DNA from: Burkholderiales bacterium Ga0077547
GTDB lineage: Bacteria > Pseudomonadota > Gammaproteobacteria > Burkholderiales > Burkholderiaceae_C
Assembly: GCA_001464195.1 (NCBI GenBank)
Contig: LNEY01000021.1
Coordinates: forward strand, 1 to 64,000
Length of the DNA: 64,000 nucleotides
Direction: 5' to 3'
The notes beneath the pieces were generated by a model. It worked only from the letters and a program-made list of their open reading frames with translations, was not told where the DNA came from and did not search any database. Of this stretch, positions 54,229 to 63,494 are shown piece after piece; position 1 is the first letter of the stretch; the number at the start of each line of letters is the position of its first letter. The position numbers and the translations under genes were made by a program.

Positions 54229-55250
54229 GTACCACTGAATCGACGCTGAGTTCCGCCAAGGCAACTCCCGTGACCATCATGATGAAAGACCTGCGCAACG
54301 AAGCCGCCGTCGAACCCCCTCCCGTGTCCCCCGGCCCGGTGACGAAGGAAACGCAGATCATCGCGATCTACGGCAAGGGCGGCATCGGCAAGAGCTTCAC
54401 GCTGGCCAACCTCAGCTACATGATGGCGCAGCAAGGCAAGAAGGTGCTGCTGATTGGCTGCGACCCGAAGAGCGACACCACCAGCCTGCTGTTCGGCGGC
54501 CGCGCCTGCCCGACCATCATCGAAACGAGCTCGAAGAAAAAGCTGGCCGGGGAGGCCGTCGCGATCGGCGACGTCTGCTTCAAGCGCGATGGCGTCTACG
54601 CAATGGAGCTCGGTGGCCCTGAAGTCGGTCGCGGTTGCGGTGGTCGCGGCATCATCCACGGCTTCGAGCTGCTCGAAAAGCTCGGCTTCCATGAGTGGGG
54701 CTTCGACTACGTGTTGCTCGACTTCCTGGGCGACGTGGTCTGCGGCGGCTTCGGCCTGCCGATCGCCCGCGACATGTGCCAGAAGGTCATCGTCGTCGCC
54801 TCCAACGACCTGCAGTCTCTGTACGTCGCCAACAACGTCTGCAGCGCGGTCGAGTACTTCCGCAAGCTCGGCGGCAACGTCGGCGTGGCGGGCATGGTGA
54901 TCAACCGCGACGACGGCACCGGCGAGGCGACCGCCTTCGCCGAGCAGGTCGGCATCCCGGTGCTGTCGGTGATCCCGGCCAACGACGACATCCGCCGCAA
55001 GAGCGCGAGCTACGAAATCATCGGCCGCCCGGATTCGCCGTGGGGCCCGATGTTTGCGCAGCTGGCTGAGAACGTCGGCACGTCGGTGCCGATCCGTCCG
55101 AAGCCGATGACGCAGGACGCACTGCTCGGCTTGTTCTCCGCCGCTTCGGTCGGCCGCGATGTGGTGCTTGAACCCGCCACGCAGTTCGACATGTGCGGCA
55201 AGACCGAAAGCAAGAAGGAAACGCTCGAAGTCGTCTACGACGAAGTCTGA
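54225..55250 (+). CDS. bchX: Chlorophyllide a reductase iron protein BchX
   Basis: A 341-residue NifH-like ATPase with P-loop YGKGGIGKSFT and the cluster-ligating Cys residues in GRGCGGRG and GDVVCGGFG. The BchX dimer passes electrons to BchYZ for reduction of chlorophyllide a to bacteriochlorophyllide. The ATG at 54225 has a GGAGG site and overlaps the bchC stop codon. Confidence 0.96.
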   Translation: MSTTESTLSSAKATPVTIMMKDLRNEAAVEPPPVSPGPVTKETQIIAIYGKGGIGKSFTLANLSYMMAQQGKKVLLIGCDPKSDTTSLLFGGRACPTIIETSSKKKLAGEAVAIGDVCFKRDGVYAMELGGPEVGRGCGGRGIIHGFELLEKLGFHEWGFDYVLLDFLGDVVCGGFGLPIARDMCQKVIVVASNDLQSLYVANNVCSAVEYFRKLGGNVGVAGMVINRDDGTGEATAFAEQVGIPVLSVIPANDDIRRKSASYEIIGRPDSPWGPMFAQLAENVGTSVPIRPKPMTQDALLGLFSAASVGRDVVLEPATQFDMCGKTESKKETLEVVYDEV

Positions 55251-55277
55251 GCCCTCTCGCACATCACCCTCCGCACC

Positions 55278-56867
55278 ATGTCCAAGACCATCCCCATCAT
55301 CGCAGCGGCGCAGGCAGCCACACCGGCGTCGCCCACGGCTCCGGGCGTGCCCTCGACCACGCTCGACGGTGACGGCATGGGCTGCCATGCCGGAGGCGAT
55401 CAGCTGCTGGCTGCTGCCAAGTCGGCTGGCAAGTCAGAGGTTCTGGACCAGTACGCGAAGGACTATCCGAAGGACCCTAAAGCCGGTCCGCACGACCAGC
55501 CGCAGAGCATGTGCCCGGCCTTCGGTTCGCTGCGTGTCGGTCTGCGGATGCGTCGCACCGCGACCATCCTGTCGGGCTCGGCGTGTTGCGTGTATGGCCT
55601 GACCTTCACCTCGCATTTCTACGGTGCGAAGCGCAGCGTCGGCTACGTGCCGTTCAACAGCGAATCGCTGGTCACCGGCAAGCTGTTCGAGGACATCCGC
55701 GAGGCCGTCCACAAGGAAGCCGATCCGGCGAAGTACGACGCCATCGTCATCATCAACCTGTGCGTGCCGACGGCCAGTGGCGTGCCGCTGCAGATCCTGC
55801 CTAAGGACATCAACGGCGTGCGCATCATCGGCATCGACGTGCCGGGCTTTGGCGTGCCCACGCATGCCGAAGCGAAAGATGTGCTCGCAGGCGCGATGCT
55901 GAAATATGCACGCAACGAGGTCTTGGCAGGCCCCGTGCAAGCGCCGCGCACGGGTCGCTCCGACAAGCCGACCATCGCGCTGCTCGGCGAGGTCTTCCCA
56001 GCCGACCCGGTGATCATCGGCATGATGCTCGAGCCGATGGGTCTGGCGGCAGGGCCGGTCGTTCCGACCCGCGAATGGCGAGAGCTCTATGCCGCGCTCG
56101 ACTGCACCGCAGTCGCCGCGATCCACCCTTTCTACACCGCCAGCATCCGCGAATTCGAAGCAGCAGGGCGCCCCATCGTGGGCTCGGCACCTGTGGGCTA
56201 TGACGGCACCGAAGCCTGGCTGCAGGCCATCGGCCAAGCGACCAACACATCGCAAGACCTGATCGATGCGGCAAAGAACCGCATCCTGCCCGCCATCCGT
56301 GGCGCGCTGGCGAAGACGCCGATCAAGGGACGCATCACGCTCAGCGGCTACGAAGGCTCCGAATTGCTGGTCGGCCGCTTGCTGGTTGAAAGCGGCGCTG
56401 ACCTCCGCTACGTCGGCAGTGCCTGCCCACGCACCGCCTGGAACGAAGCCGATCTGCAATGGCTGCAGGCCAAGGGCGTGCAGGTTCAGTTCCGCGCATC
56501 GCTCGAACAAGACTTGGCCGCAATTGCCGAGTACCAGCCCGATCTGGCCATCGGCACCACGCCCGTCGTTCAGTACGCCAAGGCACAAAGCACACCATCG
56601 CTGTACTTCACCAACCTGATTTCGGCGCGCCCACTGATGGGCCCGGCAGGCGCCGGCTCGCTGGCCACGGTGATCAACGCCGCCATCGGTAACAAGGCGC
56701 GCTTCACGCAGATGAAGGACTTTTTCGGCGCGGTGGGCGAGGGCCATTCCTCTGGCGTGTGGGAGCCGGCCAATGGCATCCCGAAAGACCGCCCCGAATT
56801 CAAGGCCGACCAGCGCCGCCAGGCTGAAAAGCTGGCGAAAAAGCGCAAAGCCGAGGAGATGATCTGA
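55278..56867 (+). CDS. bchY: Chlorophyllide a reductase subunit BchY
   Basis: A 529-residue NifD/BchN-like subunit. Cluster-ligand candidates lie in [14 protein letters not shown] and [15 protein letters not shown]; further conserved stretches are [17 protein letters not shown] and [20 protein letters not shown]. With BchZ it forms the catalytic component of chlorophyllide a reductase. It starts 27 bp after bchX and its stop shares one base with the bchZ start (TGATG). Confidence 0.95.
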   Translation: MSKTIPIIAAAQAATPASPTAPGVPSTTLDGDGMGCHAGGDQLLAAAKSAGKSEVLDQYAKDYPKDPKAGPHDQPQSMCPAFGSLRVGLRMRRTATILSGSACCVYGLTFTSHFYGAKRSVGYVPFNSESLVTGKLFEDIREAVHKEADPAKYDAIVIINLCVPTASGVPLQILPKDINGVRIIGIDVPGFGVPTHAEAKDVLAGAMLKYARNEVLAGPVQAPRTGRSDKPTIALLGEVFPADPVIIGMMLEPMGLAAGPVVPTREWRELYAALDCTAVAAIHPFYTASIREFEAAGRPIVGSAPVGYDGTEAWLQAIGQATNTSQDLIDAAKNRILPAIRGALAKTPIKGRITLSGYEGSELLVGRLLVESGADLRYVGSACPRTAWNEADLQWLQAKGVQVQFRASLEQDLAAIAEYQPDLAIGTTPVVQYAKAQSTPSLYFTNLISARPLMGPAGAGSLATVINAAIGNKARFTQMKDFFGAVGEGHSSGVWEPANGIPKDRPEFKADQRRQAEKLAKKRKAEEMI

Positions 56868-58345
56868 TGCTGGTTCTCGATCACGATCGCGCAGGCGGCT
56901 ACTGGGGTGCCGTGTACGTCTTCACGGCCATCAAGGGCCTGCAAGTCGTCATCGACGGCCCGGTGGGCTGCGAAAATCTGCCGGTCACATCGGTCCTGCA
57001 CTACACCGACGCGCTGCCGCCGCATGAGTTGCCCATCGTCGTCACCGGTCTGGCTGAAGAGCAGCTCGGACGCGAAGGCACCGAAGGCTCGATGCGCCGC
57101 GCGCATGCCGCGCTCGACCCCGATTTGCCATCGGTGGTGGTCACCGGGTCGATCGCCGAAATGATCGGTGGCGGCGTCACGCCGTCGGGTACCAACATCC
57201 AGCGATTCTTGCCGCGCACGATCGACGAAGACCAGTGGCAATGCGCGAATCGCGCGATGTTCTGGCTGTGGAGCGAGTACGGCATGAAAAAAGTGCCGGC
57301 GCGCAAGCCTTATGCAGAGCGGCCGGCCGGCGAAAAGCCACGCGTCAACATCATTGGCCCGTGCTACGGCACCTTCAATTGCCCCAGCGACCTGGCCGAG
57401 ATTCGGCGCCTGGTGCAGGGCATCGGTGCCGAAGTGAACATGACCTTCCCGCTCGGCAGCCACCTGGCGGACGTGTCGAGGCTGGTCGAAGCCGACGTCA
57501 ACATCTGCATGTACCGAGAATTCGGGCGCATGCTGTGCGAGGCGCTTGATCGCCCGTACCTGCAAGCCCCGATCGGCCTGCACAGCACCACCAAGTTCCT
57601 GCGCAAGCTGGGTGAATTGCTGGGTCTCGATCCCGAACCCTTCATCGAACGCGAAAAGCACACCACGATCAAGCCGATCTGGGATCTCTGGCGCTCCGTG
57701 ACGCAAGACTTCTTCGGCACCGCCAGCTTCGCTGTGGTGGCCAACGACACCTACACCCGCGGCATCCGCCACTTCCTCGAAGACGAGATGGGCTTGCCGT
57801 GCCAGTTCGCGGTGTCCCGGCTGCCAGGCGCCAAGACGAATAACGAAGAAGTGCGCCAGTTGGTGAAAGACAAGACGCCGCTCGTGATGTACGGCAGCTA
57901 CAACGAACGCATCTACCTCGCCGAATGCGGCGGCGGTTCGATGATGAAGGCGAGCTTCATTCCCGCCTCGTTCCCATTGCCCATCATCCGCCGCCACACC
58001 GGCACGCCGTTCATGGGTTACTCCGGTGCGACCTACATCGTGCAGGAGTTTTGCAACGCACTGTTCGACGCGCTGTTCCACATCCTGCCGCTGGGTACCG
58101 ACCTCGACCGCGTCGACCCGACGCCCGCACGCATCGATGGTCAGGCGCCGAGCCCGTGGGATGTAGACGCGCAGGAACTGCTTGACGAGATCGTGCAGAC
58201 CGAGCCCGTCCTGGTGCAGATATCAGCTGCAAAACGTTTGCGTGACCGCGCAGAACGAGACGCGCGCAGAGCTGGCGAGGACCGCGTCACGGCGGCGCGG
58301 GTGGCGACCTCGCGTGACGCCATGAGGCAGGGAGAGCCGGCATGA
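56867..58345 (+). CDS. bchZ: Chlorophyllide a reductase subunit BchZ
   Basis: A 492-residue NifK/BchB-like subunit, with [35 protein letters not shown] and [16 protein letters not shown]. The C-terminal 50 residues ([20 protein letters not shown] onward) form the usual small helical tail. The gene ends 144 bp before pufB. No pufQ-like frame is visible in that gap. Confidence 0.95.
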   Translation: MLVLDHDRAGGYWGAVYVFTAIKGLQVVIDGPVGCENLPVTSVLHYTDALPPHELPIVVTGLAEEQLGREGTEGSMRRAHAALDPDLPSVVVTGSIAEMIGGGVTPSGTNIQRFLPRTIDEDQWQCANRAMFWLWSEYGMKKVPARKPYAERPAGEKPRVNIIGPCYGTFNCPSDLAEIRRLVQGIGAEVNMTFPLGSHLADVSRLVEADVNICMYREFGRMLCEALDRPYLQAPIGLHSTTKFLRKLGELLGLDPEPFIEREKHTTIKPIWDLWRSVTQDFFGTASFAVVANDTYTRGIRHFLEDEMGLPCQFAVSRLPGAKTNNEEVRQLVKDKTPLVMYGSYNERIYLAECGGGSMMKASFIPASFPLPIIRRHTGTPFMGYSGATYIVQEFCNALFDALFHILPLGTDLDRVDPTPARIDGQAPSPWDVDAQELLDEIVQTEPVLVQISAAKRLRDRAERDARRAGEDRVTAARVATSRDAMRQGEPA

Positions 58346-58377
58346 GGCCCAGTGCATCAGCCGTTGTAGATGAATTC

Positions 58378-58396
58378 GTTCAGCCCCAAGCTGAAC
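58378..58396 (+). other. mRNA hairpin 1 between bchZ and pufB
   Basis: GTTCAGC and GCTGAAC form a perfect 7-bp stem with a CCCAA loop. It may stabilise or punctuate the transcript entering the puf operon. No T-run follows. Confidence 0.5.
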
Positions 58397-58455
58397 ACAC
58401 CGAATGTCGTGGCGCAGTGCCGCGGCTGCCTCGATCGCGCGGGCTCTGCGCGATA

Positions 58456-58471
58456 ACGGCCACGTGGCCGT
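58456..58471. other. Perfect 16-bp palindrome before pufB
   Basis: ACGGCCACGTGGCCGT is a perfect palindrome ending 18 bp before the pufB start codon and just upstream of its TAAGGAG ribosome-binding site. It could be an mRNA 5' stabilising hairpin or a protein site. Confidence 0.55.
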
Positions 58472-58489
58472 CCTTAAGGAGTAAATCCT

Positions 58490-58636
58490 ATGGCTGAAAG
58501 AAAAGGCTCTATATCAGGCCTGACCGATGAAGAGGCACAAGAGTTTCACAGATTCTATGTGCAAGGCTTCATCGGCTTTACTGCTGTTGCAGTGATAGCG
58601 CACTTCTTGGTGTGGGCTTGGCGTCCTTGGCTCTGA
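58490..58636 (+). CDS. pufB: Light-harvesting complex 1 beta polypeptide
   Basis: A 48-residue LH1 beta chain: [20 protein letters not shown], one membrane helix, His38 in AVIAH as bacteriochlorophyll ligand, His20 upstream, and the terminal aromatic WAWRPWL. A strong TAAGGAG site precedes the ATG. The codons are visibly less GC-rich than in flanking bch genes. First gene of the puf operon. Confidence 0.95.
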   Translation: MAERKGSISGLTDEEAQEFHRFYVQGFIGFTAVAVIAHFLVWAWRPWL

Positions 58637-58660
58637 TTTGAATCCCGGAAGGGGAATGCT

Positions 58661-58885
58661 ATGGCTGATACAACGAATCTCTCTTTGCAGCAGATATTGA
58701 AGAACGACTCAAAAGCGTATCTTGGAATCTTTGCAGTGAGCTTTTGCTTGTTGTTGGTGGTTGCCTTGTGCGCGCAAGCGATGACATGGCAATGGCGTTC
58801 CTGGTTACCCGGGGCAGAGGCAGAGAAATCATTGATCGGCGGCGTCAAAGGTGCCGTTTATACCTTTATGTCCCATTTACATTAG
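58661..58885 (+). CDS. Small beta-like membrane protein inserted between pufB and pufA
   Basis: A 74-residue protein with one membrane helix (about residues 20-41) and its own GGAAGGGG ribosome-binding site. Its first 49 residues align without gaps to PufB at an offset of one: the terminal WAWRPWL of PufB matches WQWRSWL (43-49), and Ala34/His38 match Ala35/Gln39, so the bacteriochlorophyll-ligating His is Gln. Overall identity outside these points is low. A 25-residue tail (PGAEAEKSLIGG to FMSHLH) follows and is absent in LH1 beta. It lies 24 bp after pufB and 10 bp before pufA, so it must be cotranscribed. Function unknown; an LH1 ring accessory subunit is inferred. Confidence 0.85.
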   Translation: MADTTNLSLQQILKNDSKAYLGIFAVSFCLLLVVALCAQAMTWQWRSWLPGAEAEKSLIGGVKGAVYTFMSHLH

Positions 58886-58895
58886 GAGATAGACC

Positions 58896-59096
58896 ATGTG
58901 GAGAATTTGGCGTTTGTTCGACCCACTTCGTACGATGGTTGCGCAAGGCGTTTTTCTGTTCGGCTTGGCTGTACTGATTCATTTGGTGCTGCTGAGTACA
59001 TCGACCTTCAACTGGATCGATGGCGCGAACTCCAGGGCCAAATTGGCGCAACAAGCGTCAATGCCTGCAGAAACGACTTCACCCGTCGTCAAGTGA
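58896..59096 (+). CDS. pufA: Light-harvesting complex 1 alpha polypeptide
   Basis: A 66-residue LH1 alpha chain beginning [20 protein letters not shown], with His29 in AVLIH as bacteriochlorophyll ligand and FNWIDGA after the helix. A polar Ala/Gln/Thr tail of about 20 residues follows. TTAGGAG precedes the start. In most purple bacteria it follows pufB directly; here a 74-codon gene separates them. Confidence 0.95.
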   Translation: MWRIWRLFDPLRTMVAQGVFLFGLAVLIHLVLLSTSTFNWIDGANSRAKLAQQASMPAETTSPVVK

Positions 59097-59101
59097 CAGC
59101 A

Positions 59102-59153
59102 TCGGGCTTGCGCCCGAGGTAGACGCGGCGCGGGCTCACGCCCGGCCCCGTCT
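59102..59153 (+). other. Two tandem hairpins between pufA and pufL
   Basis: TCGGGC-TTGC-GCCCGA (59102-59117) is a perfect 6-bp stem with a tetraloop. AGACG...CGTCT (59121-59153) encloses GGGC-TCAC-GCCC with small bulges. Comparable intercistronic hairpins protect the pufBA segment of the Rhodobacter puf mRNA from decay and raise LH1 over reaction-centre synthesis; the same role is inferred here. Confidence 0.7.
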
Positions 59154-59212
59154 GCCAACACGATTTTCGCCCTCGGCAATCTGGTATTGCCTGGGGCCCG
59201 GAGGAGTAGCCC

Positions 59213-60037
59213 ATGGCCACGCTCAGTTTTGAAAGAAAATACCGTATCCGCGGAGGGACCCTGGTCGGAGGGGATCTTTTCGATTTCTGGGTCGGGCCGT
59301 TTTATGTCGGATTCTTCGGCGTCACGACTTTATTTTTCAGCTTGCTCGGTACTGCGCTGATCTTGTGGGGCGCGGCCATCGGTGGCACCTGGAATGTCTG
59401 GCAGATCAATATTGCACCCCCTGACCTGAAATACGGTCTTGGCTTTGCGCCTTTGCGCGAAGGGGGGCTGTGGCAACTGATCACGGTCTGTGCCATTGGT
59501 GCATTCGGATCCTGGGCACTTCGAGAAGTTGAGATTTGTCGAAAACTCGGCATGGGCCTACACGTGCCGGTTGCCTTCTCATTCGCGATATTCGCTTATG
59601 TCACACTGGTCGTGGTTCGACCGGTTTTGATGGGCGCATGGGGTCACGGTTTCCCGTACGGAATATTGAGTCACCTCGATTGGGTTTCGAATACAGGTTA
59701 TCAATACCTGCACTTTCATTACAACCCGGCGCACATGCTGGCGATCACCTTCTTCTTCACCACCTGCCTCGCGTTGTCGCTGCATGGCGCGCTGGTGCTG
59801 TCGGCTACCAATCCGAAAGCGGGCGAAACCGTCAAGGCGCCGGAGCATGAAGACACCTTCTTCCGCGACACCATCGGCTACTCCATCGGCACCTTGGGCA
59901 TCCACCGCCTCGGCCTCTTTCTGGCACTGTCGGCCGTGTTCTGGAGTGCGGTGTGCATCGTGATCAGCGGCCCGTTCTGGACACGTGGCTGGCCTGAATG
60001 GTGGGGCTGGTGGCTGAATCTTCCCATCTGGCATTGA
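59213..60037 (+). CDS. pufL: Photosynthetic reaction centre L subunit
   Basis: A 274-residue five-helix membrane protein starting [20 protein letters not shown], with [20 protein letters not shown] (chlorophyll-ligand His region) and [20 protein letters not shown] (quinone/iron His region). It binds half of the special pair with PufM. GGAGGAG precedes the ATG. The first two thirds use visibly more AT-rich codons than the end of the gene. Confidence 0.97.
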   Translation: MATLSFERKYRIRGGTLVGGDLFDFWVGPFYVGFFGVTTLFFSLLGTALILWGAAIGGTWNVWQINIAPPDLKYGLGFAPLREGGLWQLITVCAIGAFGSWALREVEICRKLGMGLHVPVAFSFAIFAYVTLVVVRPVLMGAWGHGFPYGILSHLDWVSNTGYQYLHFHYNPAHMLAITFFFTTCLALSLHGALVLSATNPKAGETVKAPEHEDTFFRDTIGYSIGTLGIHRLGLFLALSAVFWSAVCIVISGPFWTRGWPEWWGWWLNLPIWH

Positions 60038-60061
60038 TGCGCGTGCACCAGGAGACAACCC

Positions 60062-61036
60062 ATGGCTGAATACCAGAACATCTTCACCGCGGTACAAGCG
60101 GTTGGCCCGATCCACCACGGCATCGAGCACAAAACACAGAGCACGCGCCTCGGCGAGCCCTTCCTCGTCCACTTGATCGGCCGCATCGGCAATGCGCAGA
60201 TCGGGCCGGTCTACCTCGGCGCCCTCGGATTGGCCTCGATCTTTTTCGGCACGCTGTCGATCAACATCATGGGCTTCAACATGTTGGCGTCTGTGAACTG
60301 GGATCCAGTTCAGTTCATTCGTCAGCTCTTCTGGCTGGCACTGGAACCACCGGCACCCAGCAATGGCCTGGGACTGGCGCCCCTGAACCAGGGCGGCTGG
60401 TGGCAGATTGCGGGCTTGTTCCTGACGATGTCTATCCTGCTGTGGTGGGCCCGAACCTACCGCCGTGCTCGCGAGCTGGGCATGGGCACGCACGTGGCCT
60501 GGGCATTCCTGGCCCCGATCTGGCTGTTCTTGGTGCTGGGCCTCTTTCGTCCGGTGTTGATGGGCAGCTGGGGTGAGGGCGTTCCGTTTGGCATCTTCCC
60601 GCACCTGGATTGGACCGCGGCCTTTTCGATCCGCTACGGCAACCTGTTCTACAACCCGTTCCACATGCTGTCGATCGCGTTCCTGTACGGCTCAGCACTG
60701 CTGTTCGCCATGCACGGTGCGACCATCCTGGCGGTGAGCCGCTTTGGCGGCGAACGCGAGATTGAGCAGATCACGGACCGCGGAACCGCCTCGGAGCGCG
60801 CCGCGCTGTTCTGGCGCTGGACCATGGGCTTCAACGCCACGATGGAATCGATACACCGCTGGGCATGGTGGTTCGCGGTTCTGACGCCCATCACCGGCGG
60901 CATCGGCATCTTGCTGACCGGCACGGTGGTGGACAACTGGTATCTGTGGGCGGTGAAGCACGGTGTCGCGCCAATGTACCCAGCGGTGTGGGCTCCAGTG
61001 ATCGACCCGTCGACGCTGCAGGGAGTCAAGCCATGA
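60062..61036 (+). CDS. pufM: Photosynthetic reaction centre M subunit
   Basis: A 324-residue membrane protein with [20 protein letters not shown] and the iron/quinone region [20 protein letters not shown]. It pairs with PufL in the reaction-centre core. It begins 24 bp after pufL and overlaps pufC by 4 bp (ATGA). No pufX follows. Confidence 0.97.
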   Translation: MAEYQNIFTAVQAVGPIHHGIEHKTQSTRLGEPFLVHLIGRIGNAQIGPVYLGALGLASIFFGTLSINIMGFNMLASVNWDPVQFIRQLFWLALEPPAPSNGLGLAPLNQGGWWQIAGLFLTMSILLWWARTYRRARELGMGTHVAWAFLAPIWLFLVLGLFRPVLMGSWGEGVPFGIFPHLDWTAAFSIRYGNLFYNPFHMLSIAFLYGSALLFAMHGATILAVSRFGGEREIEQITDRGTASERAALFWRWTMGFNATMESIHRWAWWFAVLTPITGGIGILLTGTVVDNWYLWAVKHGVAPMYPAVWAPVIDPSTLQGVKP

Positions 61037-62118
61037 ATAGGAACTTCACAATGACACTGCGCTTGCTCTTGCTTGCTGCTGCAACGCTGCTGGCAGGTTG
61101 CGAAAGGCCACCGATTGAAGCGGTGCAGCATGGCTTTCGTGGCACCGGCATGGCCGAAATCTACAACCCTCGAACCCTGGATGCCCAGGCGCCGCTGAAC
61201 CAGGTGCCAACGGCACTGGCGCCAGCCGCGCCCGGAGGCCCGGCTGCGACACTCGTCTACCAGAATGTTCAGGTTCTCAACGACCTGAGCGTGGGCGAGT
61301 TCACACGGTTGATGGTCGCCATGACAGCTTGGGTGTCGCCGGAGCAAGGTTGCACCTACTGCCATAGCGCCGAGAATTTCGCGTCGGACGACAAGTACAC
61401 CAAGGTCGTGGCTCGCAAGATGCTGCAGATGACGCGCAAGATCAACACCGACTACAAGACCCACGTGGCGGAAACCGGCGTGACCTGCTACACCTGCCAC
61501 CGCGGAAACAATGTCCCGGCCAACGTTTGGTTCAAGGCCGAGCCTGAGAAGCGATCTGTTGGCTTGTTGGGTGACCGGGCAGGGCAGAACACGGTATCGA
61601 CCGTCGCGAACCTGTCTTCTTTGCCTGAAGATCCTTTCACACCGTTCCTGCTCGGTTCCGAGGAAATTCGTGTGCACGGTACGACGGCGTTACCCACGGG
61701 AAACAAGCACACCATCCAGCAAGCGGAATGGACTTACAGCCTGATGACGCACATGTCGACGGCACTTGGTGTGAATTGCACTTACTGTCACAACAGCCGC
61801 TCGTTCGCGGCATGGGAAACCAGCCCCCCGCAGCGCGCAACCGCTTGGTACGGGATCCGCATGGTGCGGGATCTGAACAACGAGTACATGGAGCCGATCA
61901 CCAAAGTGTTCCCAGCCCATCGACTCGGCCCAACGGGTGACGTGGCCAAGGCCAACTGCCAGACCTGCCACCAAGGCGCATACAAGCCGCTGTACGGTGC
62001 CAGCATGCTGAAGGATCACCCGGAACTGGCTGCGCAACGACCGTCACCGGCTGCTTCCGCCGTTGAAGCGCCCGCAGCGCAGGCGCCGGCCAAACCGGTG
62101 GACGTGGCGGCGAAGTAG
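61033..62118 (+). CDS. pufC: Reaction-centre tetrahaem cytochrome c subunit
   Basis: A 361-residue lipoprotein: the signal peptide ends in the lipobox LLAGC. Four CXXCH haem sites are present at about residues 107 (CTYCH), 152 (CYTCH), 249 (CTYCH) and 309 (CQTCH). It re-reduces the photo-oxidised special pair from the periplasm. Haem attachment needs the Ccm system encoded within the same cluster. The tail is Ala/Pro-rich. It overlaps pufM and is followed by a terminator. Confidence 0.96.
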   Translation: MNRNFTMTLRLLLLAAATLLAGCERPPIEAVQHGFRGTGMAEIYNPRTLDAQAPLNQVPTALAPAAPGGPAATLVYQNVQVLNDLSVGEFTRLMVAMTAWVSPEQGCTYCHSAENFASDDKYTKVVARKMLQMTRKINTDYKTHVAETGVTCYTCHRGNNVPANVWFKAEPEKRSVGLLGDRAGQNTVSTVANLSSLPEDPFTPFLLGSEEIRVHGTTALPTGNKHTIQQAEWTYSLMTHMSTALGVNCTYCHNSRSFAAWETSPPQRATAWYGIRMVRDLNNEYMEPITKVFPAHRLGPTGDVAKANCQTCHQGAYKPLYGASMLKDHPELAAQRPSPAASAVEAPAAQAPAKPVDVAAK

Positions 62119-62140
62119 GGATTTCTGCCGCCAAATGAAC

Positions 62141-62164
62141 AAAGGCGACCCGAGGGTCGCCTTT
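62141..62164 (+). terminator. Terminator of the puf operon
   Basis: AAAGGCGACC and GGTCGCCTTT form a perfect 10-bp stem with a CGAG loop 22 bp after the pufC stop, followed by a T-rich stretch (GTCTTTGTTG). Confidence 0.9.
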
Positions 62165-62183
62165 GTCTTTGTTGCTACTCTAT

Positions 62184-62202
62184 TGTATTTACATAATATA
62201 CA
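62184..62202. promoter_or_regulatory. AT-rich near-palindrome downstream of puf
   Basis: TGTATTTACATAATATACA lies in a strikingly AT-rich patch about 40 bp before the possible micro-ORF at 62245. It has TGT/ACA ends but 13 instead of 12 intervening bases, so it is not a proper PpsR site. It may be part of a promoter. Confidence 0.35.
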
Positions 62203-62244
62203 TAGTCGTGCATTTGTAGCCGGATCGATGGGAGGGCTCCTCCT

Positions 62245-62388
62245 ATGAAAATCCAGCTTCAGAGCATCCGCCACGCCCCAGCGGATGTGCCATTTTGGCA
62301 AACGCTGGATGGCTTATGTCAACCATCGCCGAGCGAGTTGGCTGAACTGCCGGCGGCGCAGACGTCACGCGTGCAGGCCTGTGCCTGA
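62245..62388 (+). CDS. Possible micro-ORF (47 residues) after the puf terminator
   Basis: An open frame starting MKIQLQSIRHAPADVPFWQT and ending VQACA, with a GGGAGG site 9 bases before the ATG and an AT-rich promoter-like patch upstream. Codon choice is plausible for the genome. No signal peptide or membrane helix; two Cys. No homologue recognised, and chance cannot be excluded. The 135 bp up to the next gene show nothing else. Confidence 0.4.
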   Translation: MKIQLQSIRHAPADVPFWQTLDGLCQPSPSELAELPAAQTSRVQACA

Positions 62389-62523
62389 TAGAACTGCGTG
62401 TAGCCCGACTGTCTGATCTACCACGCGCCGTTCATGCGCTGCCTCCGATGAACTGGGCGTCGCTGACACGGGCGCCTCATCCCCGTGAGCACCGCGGCGT
62501 TGTCGCCCGAGGCGACGTGCCGA

Positions 62524-62718
62524 TCAGTTGCTCTGATCGATCCGACGGTCGTACGCAGCGACGTCAGCCGGTGTGTTTCCGAGGATGGGCTTGTCGAGCG
62601 GCCTGAAAATCTGGCCTTGCAATCGAGCCAGTGACTCTGACTTCTCGACGGCCTGCAGGACAACCTCAGGATGGGTCATCAGCACGAATGGGTTACTTGC
62701 GAATTGGCTGGATTGCAT
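62524..62718 (-). CDS. Small conserved hypothetical protein
   Basis: A 64-residue acidic protein beginning MQSSQFASNPFVLMTHPEVV and containing ESLARLQGQIFRPLDKP, then a tail AAYDRRIDQSN. Proteins with the NPFxLMTxPE...RPLDKP pattern occur in other Burkholderiales, as far as I recall, without an assigned function. An AAGGAGT site precedes the ATG at 62718; a longer frame to 62850 lacks such a site. It lies downstream of the ankyrin gene on the same strand. Confidence 0.75.
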   Translation of the reverse strand: MQSSQFASNPFVLMTHPEVVLQAVEKSESLARLQGQIFRPLDKPILGNTPADVAAYDRRIDQSN

Positions 62719-62846
62719 CGCGGACTCCTTGAATGGATGGGTCCACTGTAATTTCGCGGTGTCTACTGACAAGTCGTCCTGCCACCATAAGCCGTGTCGG
62801 AAGCGCGCTGACAAACGGTTACGTGCGTGGCCGCCAAACTCGAAAT

Positions 62847-63494
62847 TCAAGGTGACGAAATTCGCCGACCGAGCTGATCTGCCAGCCGGTCACGGCCTCG
62901 TTGGCGAGCAAAGTCGACAGCGGTCAGGCCGAGATCGTTTTTCAGATCAACCCGGGCACCGGCGGCCAGCAGCAGATCGACGCAGGCTGACGGGCCGTAG
63001 TCGGCAGCCATCATCAACGGTGTGGTGCCATTGGGCGAGCGCGCATCGACGGCCGCACCGCGTGCCAGCAGCAACTTCATCGGCGCTTCGTCGGGCGCAG
63101 TGGCCGCGTAGTGCAACGGAGACCATCCCACGCGATTCACCGTAGCCCCGCGTTGCAGCAACCGCTCGACGATGCGCGCCTGGCCTCGAAGGCTGGCCAT
63201 CATCAGCGCCGTTTCGCCTGAGCGATTGACAGCTTCCAGCTGCAACCCGTCGCTGCTGGCCAGAGCCTCGGCGACCTCATAAGACTCGATGAGCAGCGCC
63301 ACGACGATGCCTGGCTGACCGTCTTCATTCACCGTATTCGGGTCGAAACCGCGCTGTAACAGCCCTTCCACGGTATGGCGATGATCGCGCTTGATGGCCG
63401 TGAAAAAATCATCGTAAGATCCGGCTATCGCAGGAGAAAAGCACAATGCGACAGATAGATAGACAATAAATTTAAAGTAATTTCTGTGATGCAT
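62847..63494 (-). CDS. Secreted or periplasmic ankyrin-repeat protein
   Basis: A 215-residue protein with an N-terminal signal peptide (FIVYLSVALCFSPAIAGS) and four to five ankyrin repeats, for example SGETALMMASLRGQARIVER, WSPLHYAATAPDEAPMKLLL and GTTPLMMAADYGPSACVDLL. Small exported ankyrin proteins downstream of tatD are common in this group; they probably mediate protein contacts. Its start overlaps the tatD 3' end by 23 bp. The first codons are AT-rich compared with the rest. Confidence 0.87.
   Translation of the reverse strand: MHHRNYFKFIVYLSVALCFSPAIAGSYDDFFTAIKRDHRHTVEGLLQRGFDPNTVNEDGQPGIVVALLIESYEVAEALASSDGLQLEAVNRSGETALMMASLRGQARIVERLLQRGATVNRVGWSPLHYAATAPDEAPMKLLLARGAAVDARSPNGTTPLMMAADYGPSACVDLLLAAGARVDLKNDLGLTAVDFARQRGRDRLADQLGRRISSP

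Noticed and set aside
55434-56747. Long reverse-strand open frame opposite bchY
   Set aside because: No family features; bchY on the forward strand is certain, so this is a high-GC shadow frame.
58346-58489. pufQ between bchZ and pufB
   Set aside because: No frame of suitable length with a membrane segment; the gap carries only hairpins and the pufB ribosome-binding site.
61037-62140. pufX after pufM
   Set aside because: pufC follows pufM with a 4-bp overlap and a terminator closes the operon.
62184-62202. PpsR/CrtJ site downstream of the puf operon
   Set aside because: The TGT and ACA ends are 13 rather than 12 bases apart and no second site lies 8 bp away.
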